Below, in pieces: positions 34,101 to 46,070 of a stretch of 64,000 nucleotides of DNA. The notes beneath the pieces were generated by a model. That model saw only the letters and a list, made by a program, of their open reading frames with translations. It did not search any database and was not told the DNA's origin. Position 1 is the first letter of the stretch. Each line of letters begins with the position of its first letter. Location of the stretch: the NCBI GenBank assembly GCA_015680685.1, contig MNCI01036132.1, forward strand, positions 44,157-108,156. The letters run 5' to 3'. A program made the translations under genes and the position numbers. The DNA is from Gnetum montanum (taxonomy: Eukaryota; Streptophyta; Gnetopsida; Gnetales; Gnetaceae).

Positions 34101-34132
34101 TATATGATTTTATCATCTTTTATTTTGTATAA
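31130..34132 (+). pseudogene. Multi-exon unit copy 1, exons 3-7
   Basis: Exons inferred from gt..ag borders shared with copy 2: exon 3 31130-31416 (donor GTAGGA), exon 4 31610-32664 (acceptor TTTGTAG, donor GTATGT), exon 5 32791-32970, exon 6 33063-33200 (donor GTAAGA), exon 7 33343 to about 34132. Exon 4 is the longest and carries SITLVISRYPEETLILKYGE, TLVINETTFCDIFGVSIKGM and a later aromatic-rich block. Exon 5 has LANIVHLDALFGEPLL. Exon 7 is Glu/Lys/Gln-rich and helical, probably coiled coil. Several in-frame stops (many TAG/TGA from CAG/TGG-like codons) make it a pseudogene. The protein family is unknown; the exon 4 motif spacing loosely recalls transposon-derived plant mobile-domain proteins, which is only a guess. 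Confidence 0.6.
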
Positions 34133-34177
34133 GTTATTGGCTTGATTTTATAGTGTGTTGAATACTAATTAATCTTG

Positions 34178-34790
34178 TGTTATTATGTTACAATCATCAA
34201 GTGATACTAGCAGCCTACTTTAACCCTACCCTAGATGGTCTTGTTGATCATCCATGGACTTAGAGAGTGTAAACAAGGGTAATAAATGAAATGAAAATAA
34301 TGTAGATTTGGTTTAAAGAAAATTCATAGAATAATATGAAATTATAATAATGTTTACAACAAATAGAATTGTAAAATTTATTTCAATAAAAATATTAAAA
34401 ATAAAGAAGTGTTTGAGATGTTTATAAATGGTGTCTCGAATGCAAAGGATGCACTTCATTGGAGGTTTGGAGTCTATTGAAGCTAGTAGCCTTAGAAACC
34501 ATAGTTAGCTTCATGATCTAGATGCTCTACAACTCCTAAAACTACAACACCTTACTATTCTTTTCACTAGATCTATAGTGTTGGTGGTATAGAGGGTAAC
34601 ATGTGTGGGGGTTTTGGACCACAAGGAAGAGCTACACTAGGAGTCGTAATGCCCAAGTTTCTCAATGTTGTCACAAATCTCACACAATCTGAGGGGTTGA
34701 ATAGTGATCAAAATAGTTGTAAGTTCCATGTTGAGAATGCTCCACAAGCCTTGTGTTTGCAATAAATTCTCAAAATTATGAAATGCTGAA
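34178..34790 (-). repeat. LTR fragment in minus orientation (LTR C, Tat type)
   Basis: Reverse complement of the right part of the element A 3' LTR (about 45430-46070) and collinear with 51813-52500. A landmark is TAGAGAGTGTAAACAAGGGT at 34260, mirrored by ACCCTTGTTTACACTCTCTA near 45930. It begins near 34178 directly after unit copy 1. The rest of the LTR is absent. Confidence 0.72.
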
Positions 34791-34945
34791 GTAGTAGAAT
34801 CTTAAAAAGTGGTGGAACCTATAACCATTTTGACCACTGTTCAATGCTTAAGATTATGTAAGATTTTATGGCAATGCTAAGAAACTTGGGCATTAAGACT
34901 CCTAGCATGGCTCTTCCTTGTAGTTCAAAACCCCCACACATCTTA
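34598..34945. repeat. Imperfect palindrome from head-to-head LTR fragments
   Basis: The left arm, from TGTGTGGGGGTTTTGG (34602), is matched in reverse by CCAAAACCCCCACACA-type sequence ending near 34942. Inside lie TGCCCAAGTTTCTCA and its counterpart AGAAACTTGGGCATTA. The centre is near 34772 with a loop of about 80 bases. Confidence 0.78.
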
Positions 34946-35229
34946 ATGCCAACATGGTTGCAAATTGCACCTACCTTTGTGGATTCCAAATAACAGCATT
35001 GTTCCTCATAATCATCCAAAACCTTACCCCTCTCATTTGTGAAAATTTTCTAGCAAGGCCAGTGTTGGTATTCTGAAAAGACCAACAAAACCTTTGAAAC
35101 AACAAAATTTCTACCTTAACTTTTGCTAATAATCATTAATTCTTCCAAGGGAAGACACCCTGAACATTGTGAAGAGAGGTGTAATATTGTTTATCCTACC
35201 CTCCTTCTTCCTCCCTCCAAACCCCCCAC
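34946..35229. other. Non-coding stretch left of the gap
   Basis: AT-rich, no reading frame. It ends in a C-rich run (CCCTCCTTCTTCCTCCCTCC) before the gap. It probably belongs to the 5' LTR or leader of element A, but no direct match to the 3' LTR was found past about 34945. Confidence 0.4.
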
Positions 35230-35423
35230 NNNNNNNNNNNNNNNNNNNNNNNNNNNNNNNNNNNNNNNNNNNNNNNNNNNNNNNNNNNNNNNNNNNNNNN
35301 NNNNNNNNNNNNNNNNNNNNNNNNNNNNNNNNNNNNNNNNNNNNNNNNNNNNNNNNNNNNNNNNNNNNNNNNNNNNNNNNNNNNNNNNNNNNNNNNNNNN
35401 NNNNNNNNNNNNNNNNNNNNNNN
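35230..35423. other. Assembly gap (194 N)
   Basis: A run of N. The end of the 5' LTR and the primer site of element A probably lie here. Confidence 0.99.
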
Positions 35424-35593
35424 CTATTGTTTTTTCTAAGTAAAGGTATATCCCCCTTTTATAGTTGTATTTTCTAAGTAAAATTTTGGCAATCACACCC
35501 CCTTTTACATTTTAAAAATTCTAGTGGCTGGAATTTTTATTTTATTAATTAATTAAGCATTCTACTAGATCAATTTTAAATGCTGTCATAATA

Positions 35594-38340
35594 TTGTTTA
35601 TCCAATCAACTATTTTTCCTTTCAACTTCATTGATACAGCATCTAGCCAACAGGCCATAAGGGTTGATGGCCCCAAAGACCCCACTGTAGCTGAGTGTAG
35701 GCAATCACTTAGGCTTAAGGGACAAAGCCTAGAATTTTTGATGATAAATGAAGATCATTACCACTTTCTTTATGCCAAAATTTAGGCTAGCATGCTCATT
35801 CTAAGAATGGAAGCAAAGACTAAATGAGAATATGAACTCATCCACTATGATAGGAAGGGATACATACATTTCTCATATGATAAAATACCATTAAATGAAA
35901 CTTATGCATACATCCTTTCTCATTTAATTGAAAAGGATGAAGAGTATGGGAAGGCTAGCTTAGATGAGTAACTGGAGGAAGAAGATATGTTTAGGGCTAA
36001 GTCTAAACACAAGAATCTCATGGTGGGGCTCTTCAAATAATCAACTTCAAAAACCACCATGTCTACCTCAACCCCCCTCACCTCTTCCATAGTGCAAGTC
36101 CCTCAAGCCTCACCTTCCCTCTATCTATCCATGTTTGGACTAGCACCCATTATAGTAGTGCACCAAGCACAAGCCATGCCACAAGTGATATCATTCCCCA
36201 CTTCCATTCCTTTTACCTCATAATCATGGTTTGTGAGATAATCACTGGTGGTTGTGACTACCACTCATCCCTTTTCCATGTAGATGAAGCCCATAGTAGG
36301 ACCTCAAGGAACCCAAGGGGCACATGTAACTTTTTTTCCCTTTGCACTTCAAATACCGATATAAACCTCTTTTTTGCTAGTTAGCCTACTTGCAACAATG
36401 GTGGCCCAAACTCTCCCTTTGCTACCACAACCCATCATGAGGTCATAGTCCTTGCAACTCACATCCCAACCTTTCATGTAAATCCCACAACCCATGGAGG
36501 CATCCTAGGGACTAAATCATCCAAATGATCTAGGACTTAATGGAAGAGTTGTGGAGGCTCAAGGCTTCCATGTCCTAGATAGTTAAAATAATGGATTTCT
36601 ACAAGGATTATCCTATCAATCCTATAGTTCCATAGCTAAATCTTCTCCTAGGTGTCCCCATACCTTAATTTACCAAGTACAACGATGAGGATGATTCTAA
36701 ATCATACATTATAACCTTTCATTCTAAGTACTTGTTACTACAAACTTGGCCACATATAATAATACAAATTTTCCCTATGTCTCTTATAGGAAAATCTCTA
36801 GACTGTATTGTGCCTTACCAAGAGGATCCATATCATCACTAGAAGACCTAATCTCATAGTTCATTAACCATTTCAAGTACAACTTTAAACCTAACACAAC
36901 CCTTGACCAATTAATGGAGGTCAATCAAGGACCCCTTGAGCTTGTGCAAAAGTTCATACAATGATGGAATGCATTTCTTAATAATATTCTAGAACCAACA
37001 GTGGAGAATCATCTTCTTGCTATATTCAAGAGGGTAGTCAATGACTTTATCAAACCAAAATTGTACTAGTTAGATCCATGGTCACTTAGTCAAGATTTCT
37101 CTTAAACTAAGAACAACGAGGATGCTATAAAAGCTAGTCATGATCATACTTACATGGCATAAAAAAACAAAACTCATGAAAGGATGAAGATAAAGGAAGG
37201 AAAAACAATGTAGTGATGCCCACTATGGCAAAGGAGAGTAAGGACACCACCTAGGGGTGAAGAACAAACCAACCCAAGGTCCCTATCAACAACAATCAAT
37301 CCTCAATGTTTGGGACCTCTGCATCGACTACCATGAGGCCTAACTTTGAATGAAAATATTGGTGAAAGTATAGTAGATTACCGTTGAAAGCATTAGAACT
37401 CCTTGACCAACTATTAAAGAGTGGAAGAATAAAATATAAGTAGATGATGGAAAATACCTGTAAGAGTCATGAAAGGTTATGTGAGATAGCCAAAGATCCA
37501 ACTTGTGCAACCAAGGATGATCCTTTGTTGCCTAGATACTTCAAACTTAACCATTTGTGTCACTACCATCAGTTTCCAAGTCATGATACCAACCTTTTTC
37601 TAGCACTAAAAGATGACATGCAGAAGATGATAGAAAAGGGTGAACTATTTCTTAATGCCTCTAACCTAATTAGTTCACAGAACCAGTCTATTCATGTCTA
37701 AAAAGACCCATTAAATTCCAAAAACAACCCATATACCATAGTGACATTGAATTTAAACAATGATATGAAGCTTTTAAGGGAATTTTTTGTGATTTGGATG
37801 TCTCCTTGCAAAGAAAGGAACCCTTCAACTTCCACTAGTTTAGGGATCTCCTTTATTGTAAGGGTTCCATCACCTATGATTCCCAAAGAGCCTTTTGTGC
37901 ATAGGGTACCCCCTTTCATGTCCACCAAGTGCACCCTTACAACTAAATAATGTTCTCCTATGGTAGCCAATGCAACAACTTCTTCTTTTGTACCAACCAA
38001 TGACAACAAGAAGTCCTCAAGCAAACAATGTAAGAAGCCCATGCAAAAGCCTAAACCTAAAGACAATAAGCAAGCCAAGACATGGAAGGAAGTGGACCCA
38101 AAAAAACCCACTCCCATCTCATCCATACCCATGAACTCTACTATCCAAGTTGCTTCAACCAGTAAACCATGATAGGATCCCAAGCATCAATGGAAGGGAA
38201 AAGAGGACAAGCCACAATAACTGAAACATGAAGTCTGCATGTTGGGACACATGGAGGAAGTCAAAAATAATAATAATGAAAAGCCCATAGCCAATGACAT
38301 GGACTTCCTCAACGCAATGGAATATGTCAAATACTCATTA
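35594..38340 (+). pseudogene. Gag region of element A (degraded)
   Basis: Successive short frames separated by stops. A Pro/Ser/Thr-rich part (36060-36500) is followed by a gag-like core near 36850-37080 with TLDQLMEVNQGPLELVQKFI and VENHLLAIFKRVVNDFIKP. A segment at 37444-37701 has LNHLCHYHQFPSHDT, suggestive of a His-rich tail. 37960-38172 is Lys/Pro-rich. The core resembles Tat-lineage Gag in position and composition. It is non-functional. Confidence 0.6.
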
Positions 38341-38520
38341 AAGTAAAATAATACCACCCTTATCCTATATGACCTTGTAATGATTTCTACTACACATCAT
38401 GAGACACTAGTTAAGATGTTGACCTCCATTCCTTTTAGTAAGGATATCCCTACTAGTGAAGAATCCATTCATGTAGTAATCATATTTTCTTCATGAAGGG
38501 AAGAAACAAAATCAACACTA

Positions 38521-39030
38521 GTGTTTCCTAACAGTGAAATCAAGACTAGCCCTCAAGATATCAAGTTAACCAAGGTTGCTCTTTTTATAATAATAAGGGC
38601 ACTACAATATAAAGTGCATAGAGTGCATGTTGATGATGGAGTAGCAAAAAATGTAATATCCTATACCATTGTTAATCATTTGAGCCTAATAGAACACATA
38701 CAACACATTTCAATATCAACTCTTAAATCCTTAAATGGGTTGTAGGTTGCCATGAAAGGCTCTATCTCTTTGGACTTTGTGGTAGAGGAGTAATTCTTGA
38801 CAATGGTCAACTTCTTGGTGGTGGAGGAAACACTAGGATTCAACCTTATCTTGGGAACGCCTTGGCTAGCTCAATTGCGAGCAGTGTCCTCATACATCCA
38901 CCAGAAAATTCACCTACCTTATGAGGAAGGTGAAATAAACACTCATGATGATAACATAGTTCCCCTAGCAGTCAACAACATTGACATAGAACATGGTCTA
39001 AGGTGAGTTTTAGGAAGAAACTCCTATTGT
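38521..39030 (+). pseudogene. Aspartic protease of element A
   Basis: VHRVHVDDGVAKNVI at about 38610-38655 has the DDG active site used by Tat elements in place of DTG/DSG. About 75 codons later FNLILGTPWLAQLRAVSSYI matches the ILGRPWL flap and helix motif. There are two stops between them and one before the end. It would cleave Gag-Pol. Confidence 0.74.
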
Positions 39031-40068
39031 TAACCACAAAACCAAGAATCCTGATGGAGTAGAAGAGGCCAAAACCAATGATGGTGGACCTAGGGAAACA
39101 CTATGGGAAGAGCTCCCCTTCAGCATTGTTAGCAAAGGAGATGGGGAATACAAGCTCATTTCCTAATTTCTAAAAGATTAGAAAACATTTGCACAATTGA
39201 TGTGTACCACTTATTTTCTTGCATTATGCAACTATAATCATATAGTTGTTTTTACTTATAGCCTTTTAGCCTAGTTTACATATTGCCTATATCTGCCATG
39301 TTATTTTGCTTTATGCTAAATTTCAATTTGCATGTAGCCAAAATTTACTCTTGCTTAAATTTTATTTTTAAGGCCTTTTCATTTTTAGAATGTTAAATAC
39401 AAAAATGTCATAAAAATTTTAAAACTATAAAAATACTATAAAAATGTTTAAAACACAAAGTTGATAAAAAATATTTTCCTTGCAAATCACATGACCTAAT
39501 ATAACTCTAAACTAGAAAATGTTGATCTAACCCTTTTGAACTAGTATTTGCCTTGTTTTATTACACATTTTTCACCTTAGCTATTTTAACCTTGTTTCAT
39601 GGTTTTTCAACTTATTTTGAACTTGTTATGCATTATTAACCTTATTATCATCAATTGACCTCATCATATCTATATTATTTTATCCATTATTACCTTTGTA
39701 GATCTTTGTTTAGCCTTTGATTTATGTTAGGTGATGGGGTTTGATCATCCATGGCCATCATTTTACACCATGTAACCATGGCTTACTAAGGCCTAAAATG
39801 AGCAAAATGTAACTAGAGTAAACCTTGTATTGCCTTGAACTCATACCTTCTATCCTTTGTTGACCCTATTTGGACACTTGGGTGGCCTCTGTTTCAACAT
39901 GTTTGTCCCATTTATGCACTATTACCAAGGGTATTTTGCATTATTGTTAACATTATTTTATTGGTTTTTATTAATTTTTATAATTTTATTACCTAGGTAC
40001 CACTTAATGTGCTTATGGTTGACATGCAAGACTAGAATATTGATACCTGGGAATAGATCAGTTTACCT
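39031..40068 (+). other. Intron-like spacer between protease and RT of element A
   Basis: No coding capacity, T-rich, about 0.9 kb. Known: Ogre-type elements carry an intron at this point that is removed to join gag-pro to RT. Its inner half reappears inverted at 19450-19680, and the same region is present in element B at 57770-58380. Exact splice sites could not be fixed. Confidence 0.55.
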
Positions 40069-41270
40069 TTGAGCCTAAGTAAGTCCCATGTTGACATTGC
40101 ATGGTGTATTGATCCTAATTGCCTAAATCTTGAGCCCAAGAGTCTTGTTGACTACATAGCTTATGTAGAGAAAACTCTAGAATGGCATGAAAACCTAGTC
40201 AAAGCCCTTGACCTTGAAGTTGGAAACATTACTGAAGACTCTCTAGTTGAGGTTCTTGTCACAACACATAGTGGTGAGGAGAAAACATTGAAACTAACTT
40301 TCTCACTAGAATTAAAGTAGGCTCAAGACATCATCGAGGTCCTACAAGATAATATTAAGATCTTTGCCTGATCATATGAGGATATGCTAGGTCTAGATCC
40401 ATATTTAGTCTAACATAATATCATACTCAATCCTAGCATTAAACCAATCAAGCCAAAAGTTTGTAAGATTAGACCTGATTTGGCCCTTGTAGTTCATGAT
40501 GAAATCACAAAACTATACCAAGTTGATTTCATTAGAGCTGTTGATTACATAGAATGGGTATCCAACATAGTGGTAGTCTCTTAGAAAAATGGGAGCATAT
40601 GCATTTGCATTGATTTTTGAGATCTAAATAAGGTAACTATGAAACTCTATTTGTCTAGTATTGATCAACTTATTAATACTATAATGGGGCAAGCATTATT
40701 GTCCTTTATGGATGGGTTCTCAAGATACAATGAGCTTAGGATTAACTAAGAGCATCAATTTAGCACAATCTTCATGACCCCTTGGGATAGATTTTGTTAT
40801 ATTATGATACCATTGGTCTAAATAACATAGGAGAAGTATACCAAAAAGCTATGATGTATATCTTTAGAAACTATATGATAGGTTTGCTTAATGATTACAT
40901 AGACAATATAGCTATTAAGTCCAAAGTAACCAATGACCATGTGCATGATCTTGACCTTGTACTTAAATGATGCCACATATATGAGCTTAGGCTGAATCCC
41001 AAGAAGTATATCTTTGGCATCAAAACTAGAAAGATGCTTGGCTCTGTAGTATTTGAAGTAGGGATACATGTTGATCCTGAGAAGGTTAAAGTCATATCCA
41101 ACTTGACAACACCAACTAACCTTAAGGAGATTTTAGCACTATACGGTAGATTAAAATTTATCTATAGGTTCATCGCTAGACTTATGGGTAAGCTACAACC
41201 CATGCAACACTTGCTTAAGAAAGGAGTTCACTATGAGTGGATGGCTTAATGCCAAGAGGTATTTGAAAAC
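40069..41270 (+). pseudogene. Reverse transcriptase of element A (degraded)
   Basis: The N-terminal linker (40069-40320, open) reads LEPKSLVDYIAYVEKTLEWH and on. The polymerase starts near 40375 with YEDMLGLDPYLV. IEWVSNIVVVS, ICICIDF and LSFMDGFSRYNELRI are the conserved RT blocks. The YxDD box at 40896-40907 reads YIDN: the second catalytic Asp is changed to Asn (GAC AAT). Stops and frameshifts follow. Catalytically dead on two counts. Confidence 0.8.
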
Positions 41271-41660
41271 CTTAAGTAAGAGTTGGTACAACTACCAATG
41301 GTTTATGTATCACAAGAGGATAAACCCTTTTATATCTACCTTGCATTCTTTGATACATCCATTACCTCTCTACATTGTTAGAAATGAGATGATGGATTAG
41401 AGTTACTACTATACTATCTCAACCATGCATTGATTTCCTATGAGACTCAATACACCATAATAGAGAAGTATTGTCTAGCACTAGTCTTTTCATTAATGAT
41501 GTGGAGACTCTACCTCTTTAGAAGTGAATTTAATGTCATTTTCAAAGGTAACATGCTTAGAGTCATAATGACCAATATCTATGAAAGTAGTTAGATAGCC
41601 CCTTGGAAAGCCATAATAGCTAATTTGACCTTCTTTATGTCTCTCAAGCCTCAATGAAAG
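41271..41660 (+). pseudogene. RNase H (Ty3 type) of element A
   Basis: Short recognisable pieces, including a FISTL-type stretch and blocks at the positions of the usual NYSPIEKECLAL region, matched in position with 56160-56560 of element B. Heavily frameshifted. The call rests mainly on order. Confidence 0.5.
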
Positions 41661-42180
41661 ATCAAGATATAACCATATAAGCTATTTCTTTACCAATAGA
41701 ATACTATGTAGCAATTGATTCCAAAATCCCCTATGAATATGTCAACATCATTAGCTAAGTACCCAAGGGCTATGAGGCCATCATGTACTTTGATAGAGCT
41801 TCGATAGTCCATGGGGTTGATGCTGCAACCATTATAAAATTCATGTATAGTGAAATCCAATCCCCTACTTACTATTTCAAGTTTCCATGTACAAATAATG
41901 TAGTAGAGTATGAGGGTTTGATTAGGGGAATGATGGTAGCTCGTGACCTAGGAATCAAAAGCTTAATGATCAATGGTGATTTACAACTTATGGTCAACCA
42001 AGTAATCGAGGTTTATGCATGTAAAGCCAAACACTTGTAACCTTACTATGACCTAAGAAAGAAATTAATGAAATAATTTATAGACATCAATATCCAACAT
42101 GTACCTCAAAATGAGAACATCATAGATGATGCCATTGCAACACTAGCCCATAGTGTGATGCCAAATGTGTTTAGTAAGTT
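41661..42180 (+). pseudogene. Second, archaeal-type RNase H of element A
   Basis: Open at 41783-42040: MYFDRASIVHGVDA is the D-containing first strand, FKFPCTNNVVEYEGLIRGMM carries the Glu, and INGDLQLMVNQV carries the next Asp. NENIIDDAIATLAHS follows with the last Asp. This arrangement (CTNNxAEYEAL, GDSQLVVNQV) is diagnostic of the extra RNase H in Tat-lineage elements. One stop separates the core from the C-terminal part. Confidence 0.85.
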
Positions 42181-42469
42181 GATTTTTTGAACTATGAACT
42201 ATGTTATTCCCATCACATAGAACACTGAGGATAACTTTGTAGTCATATTTCATGATGCTCCTACAGGGGAGTGGTATGATGATATAAAATTTTACCTTAT
42301 ACATGGTGAACCTTCACAAGGTTTGATTATTGCTCAAAAGGCCATTTTATAAAAAATATCAAGACAATATGTCATAGTAGATGATAACACATTATGTTGA
42401 TGGTCCTACGATGACATATTGTTAGTTTTCTTGGGTAAAACTAAAGCCCACATAGTCCTAGAGTAGGTT

Positions 42470-43560
42470 CATGAGGATATATGTCGGGGATGTATAGGGC
42501 CTAGAGCCATGGTCACAAAGATAAAATGGTTAGGCTATTATTGGCTCTATATGGAATCAATTACGTGTATAAGGTCAAAACATGTGATACTTTTCAATGA
42601 CATAGCAACCTTATACATGTACCACTAACTAAGTTACATACCACTCAGATAACTTGGTAATTTCAATGTTGGGGTTTGGATATCATTGGACCTATAATGC
42701 CTAAGTCTTCTAGAAGGCATAGCTTTATTATTACTACAATTTAATACTTCATGAAGTGGATTGAAGCTATTCCCCTAACAAAGACACATCTCAACAAGTC
42801 TATAGATTCATACTAGATAACATACTAGCCCTATTTGGTATACCTATGACCATAGTCATAGATAATGGACCATAATTTAGTATATTAGAAAAAAAAATTC
42901 ATGACCTAGGCATTAAGCATTCCTTATCATCATCATATTACCCTTAATCCAATGAGCAAGCTCAAGTAAGAAATAAGGTTATCACAAACTTGCTCAAGAA
43001 GATGCTGAATAACAACAAATGCAAGTGGCACATGTAGCTTGTCCATGCACTTTGGGCCTATTACACCACATTCCAAATTGCAATTGGTGTAACCCCACAT
43101 AGCATAATTTATGATTCTAAAGTTGTTTTACCTCTTGAATTATAGGTGACATCGCTTTGAGTAGCCTTGTTAGGCTTCATCAATAATGAATAGAACAAGG
43201 AGCTATGCATCATGGATCTAAACTTGGTAGAAGAGCAATGGATGAGAATGCTTTCTCACATTAAGTGGTACTAGGAAAGGAAGAAATGGAAACATCACCA
43301 TAACCTAAATAAGTGGAAGATTAAGGAAGGAGACTTGGCCCTCAAAGCTATCCACAATCATGTAGACAAATTCTTAGCCAACTAGAAAGGGCCTTTTTTT
43401 GGTCACTAAGGCCTTCAACAATGGAGCCTTCAGGATAGTAGACATGGATGGGAATGAGCTGGCCAATCCAATCAATCATTCCTACCTAAATCCTCACTAC
43501 ATGTATCCCATGAGAACCAATAGTTGGCATCAACAACCTTTGCAACCAATTACAAGTGAG
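42470..43560 (+). pseudogene. Integrase of element A (degraded)
   Basis: HEDICRGCIGPRAMVTKIKW (42470-42530) is the N-terminal zinc-binding part. A segment near 42660-42760 corresponds to the catalytic core start. Near 43320-43390 GRRLGPQSY and a second frame reading GDLALKAIHNHVDKFLAN correspond to the integrase C-terminal GDLVL motif, and 43430-43510 gives VDMDGNELANPINHSYL. Frames alternate because of indels. Confidence 0.72.
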
Positions 43561-44591
43561 CTTGCATGACCTCTTTACTCTTTTTGTAGAAAAAATGAAC
43601 TGAAAAAATTTAATGTAGATTCCTTTTTGGATGTAATGATTATAACCTTTGGTAGCTTGGTTTTTTGATCATTTTTATGGCCTTATGCATTGTATTGAAA
43701 CAACATTACTTCTTTTTCTAGTTTTCTTATTGTCTTGGAGTTGTGCTTGCAACATGGAGCCTAAAGTCATTGTGAAGGTGCAACTCATTACAGTAGCAAG
43801 TTACCATGTGATCTCAATGCACAAGATTTGGTGAGTTTATCCTATCATACCAAGAGTCATTTTTTCACTTCATTCCTATTACCTCTCCTTGAGCCTAACC
43901 CCGTAACCTAGTTGTAATCTTCCTCACCTTGAATGACAATGATGATCTATGTTCAACACTCATGCATTATGACTATATGACATCCCTCCATCATGCTTCA
44001 CCATCAAGTTTGTTGAATGTGACATATCTTATTTAATAGGAAAACCATTAATTCTATTGAATGTAACACATCTCATTCAATTGGAAAATGAAATCAAAAC
44101 CAATCTTGGAAAAGAAACCCAATGAAGGTTTTATCCCCAAAAAATGGGGAAGCAAATTGCCAAGAAGCTAAGAGGCCAATGAAGGATAAAAGATAAATTG
44201 ATGGCTTCAAACATGAAAAGGGAGGAGCCTCATGGCCAAAGATAAACCTTGAAGTGAAGTCTTGGTTTCTCAAACACATTGTGAAGTGACTAACACTTCA
44301 AAACATAAATCACTAAGACTTATTGATTGATCAACATGTCAATGCCATATTGTCATCATGATATCAACATTTAGGCCTTCTTATCAACCTTGTGACTATT
44401 TTCCTATAGCCAAAAGATAACCTTACCCTAACATTATCCCATCATCATAATAATTCTATAGCATGATTTAACACTACCAAATAAAGTGTAGAAAGGGAAC
44501 ATTCATGATGGATTTATTGTGGTGTTTTGCATTCTCGAGTTAATCATGAAGACACCAATAAAGAGGGGCCAATAAAACATGATCAAGAGAA
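43561..44591 (+). other. 3' non-coding region of element A
   Basis: No reading frame of note. 44005-44085 has loose repeats of TTGAATGTGACAT / TTGAATGTAACACATCTCAT, matching in inverted orientation the TTGAATGAGTTAT-type repeats near 53600-53715 of element B. A purine stretch GATCAAGAGAA sits just before the LTR start at 44592. Confidence 0.5.
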
Positions 44592-46070
44592 TGTATGTTA
44601 TAACTTCTTGACATTGTAACTTTTACCCCATGAAACTTGAGGCTAAAGTTAATTATAAAATATGATTATTGTAATCCATGAGATGCAATTTCATATACCT
44701 TAACTTTTGGGGCTATGAAAATACCTCACAATTAGTCATAGCCTCAATTCCTAAGTGAAAAAAGTTATATCATGCCTATATATGGGTTTGGGGAGGGGTC
44801 AAAAATGTCCTTTGGACTTCCAAAATTGGAATTTTCATGGGTTTTGTCAGGGATCTAACCTTTGCTATGCTAGAGTCATCCATGCTCATCATTGGAGGTT
44901 TTAGCTTCTAAAGCCTTAATGGGGCTTCTATAGGCTCATCATGGCTCCTATAGCCTTAATGTGGCTCATGCAATCCTAGCATCATCCTAAAGTTTAGCAT
45001 GCTTAGTGTTTGTTTAGTAGCCCTAGCATTTCTCTTAAAGTCCAGCATGCTTAGCAACTCCAACAATGTTAGCATTGATCCTTCATCCTAGCATTACCCA
45101 TCCAACTTAGTGTGGCCCATACATGCTCAATGTGGCTCCTACAAGCTTAGCGTTACTCCTAGAAAGCTAGCATGGGTGGAAGAAGCCAATGTGGGTAAAA
45201 TTGTCATTTACTATTTTAAATAACTAGAATGGTTTTGGTACCTTGGGGTATCAAAATTTACTATAAATAGAAACCATGCTAGATTGGAATACCTGCAACA
45301 CCTACACATGACATCAATCTATTAGCAATTAGGAAAGAAATTTGTAGCCAAAATTATGGCCATGAAACCTATATAAATCAATCTTGAATGCCATGAAAAT
45401 ATTTCACCATTTTTTGAGATTCCACCACTTTTGTATTTTAAATCTTTAAGAATTCATTGCAAACACAAGGCTTTTGGAACATTCTCAACATGGAACCTAC
45501 AACCATTTTGACCACTATTCAACCCTTAAGATTGTGTGAGATTTATGGGAGCATTGAGCAACTTGGGCATTAAGACTTCTAGTGTGCCTATTCCTTATGG
45601 TCCAAAATCCCATACACATCTTACCCACTATACCACCAATGATACAAATTTGATAAAGGAAATAGCAAGGTGTTGTAGTCTTAGGAGTTGTGGAGCTGAC
45701 TTTGGTGTCCAAGGCTACTAGATTCAATAGACTCCAAGCCCCTAGTGAAGTGCATTCTTTACACCTTAGGCACCATTTGTACATATCCCAAAATCTTCTT
45801 TATTTTTAATATTTTTATTGAAATAAATTTTATAGTTCTATTTGTTATGCAAATTATTATGATTTCATAAAATTCTATGCATTTTCTTTAAACCAAATTT
45901 GCATTAATTTCATTTTGTTTGTTACCCTTGTTTACACTCTCTAAGTTCCTAGGTGATTGACAAGATCATATAGGGTACCTTGGATCATATTTTTGAAGGC
46001 CCTTAGGATCCAAGGTTAAAGTTATTTTGCTTGGAATTTTTAGTTTTCTAGAAATTGAATTTTCTAGCCA
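44592..46070 (+). repeat. 3' LTR of element A (about 1.48 kb)
   Basis: TGTATGTTATAAC start and TCTAGCCA end, defined by reverse-complement alignment with LTR B (51813-53145). A TATA box probably lies at CCTATATAAATC (45368-45379), conserved in LTR B as CCTATAAAATC. An alternative is CTATAAATAG at 45261. The U3 part (44860-45230) is a loose repeat of TAGCATGCTTAG/TGTGGCTCCT words similar to the minisatellite family. Confidence 0.75.

Larger units (their letters stand above)
34800..46070 (+). mobile_element. Tat/Ogre-type Ty3 retrotransposon, element A
   Basis: Plus strand: 5' LTR fragment (from about 34800), gap, gag, protease, intron-like spacer, RT, RNase H, second archaeal-type RNase H, integrase, 3' UTR, 3' LTR ending TCTAGCCA at 46070. 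Dual RNase H and a spacer between protease and RT are known hallmarks of the Tat/Ogre lineage. All domains are interrupted by stops. It ends against unit copy 2, where CTATA (46071) could be the right target duplication; the left partner was not found. Confidence 0.82.

Noticed and set aside
35123-35496. ORFs of about 100 codons crossing the gap
   Set aside because: They consist mostly of undetermined residues from the N run.
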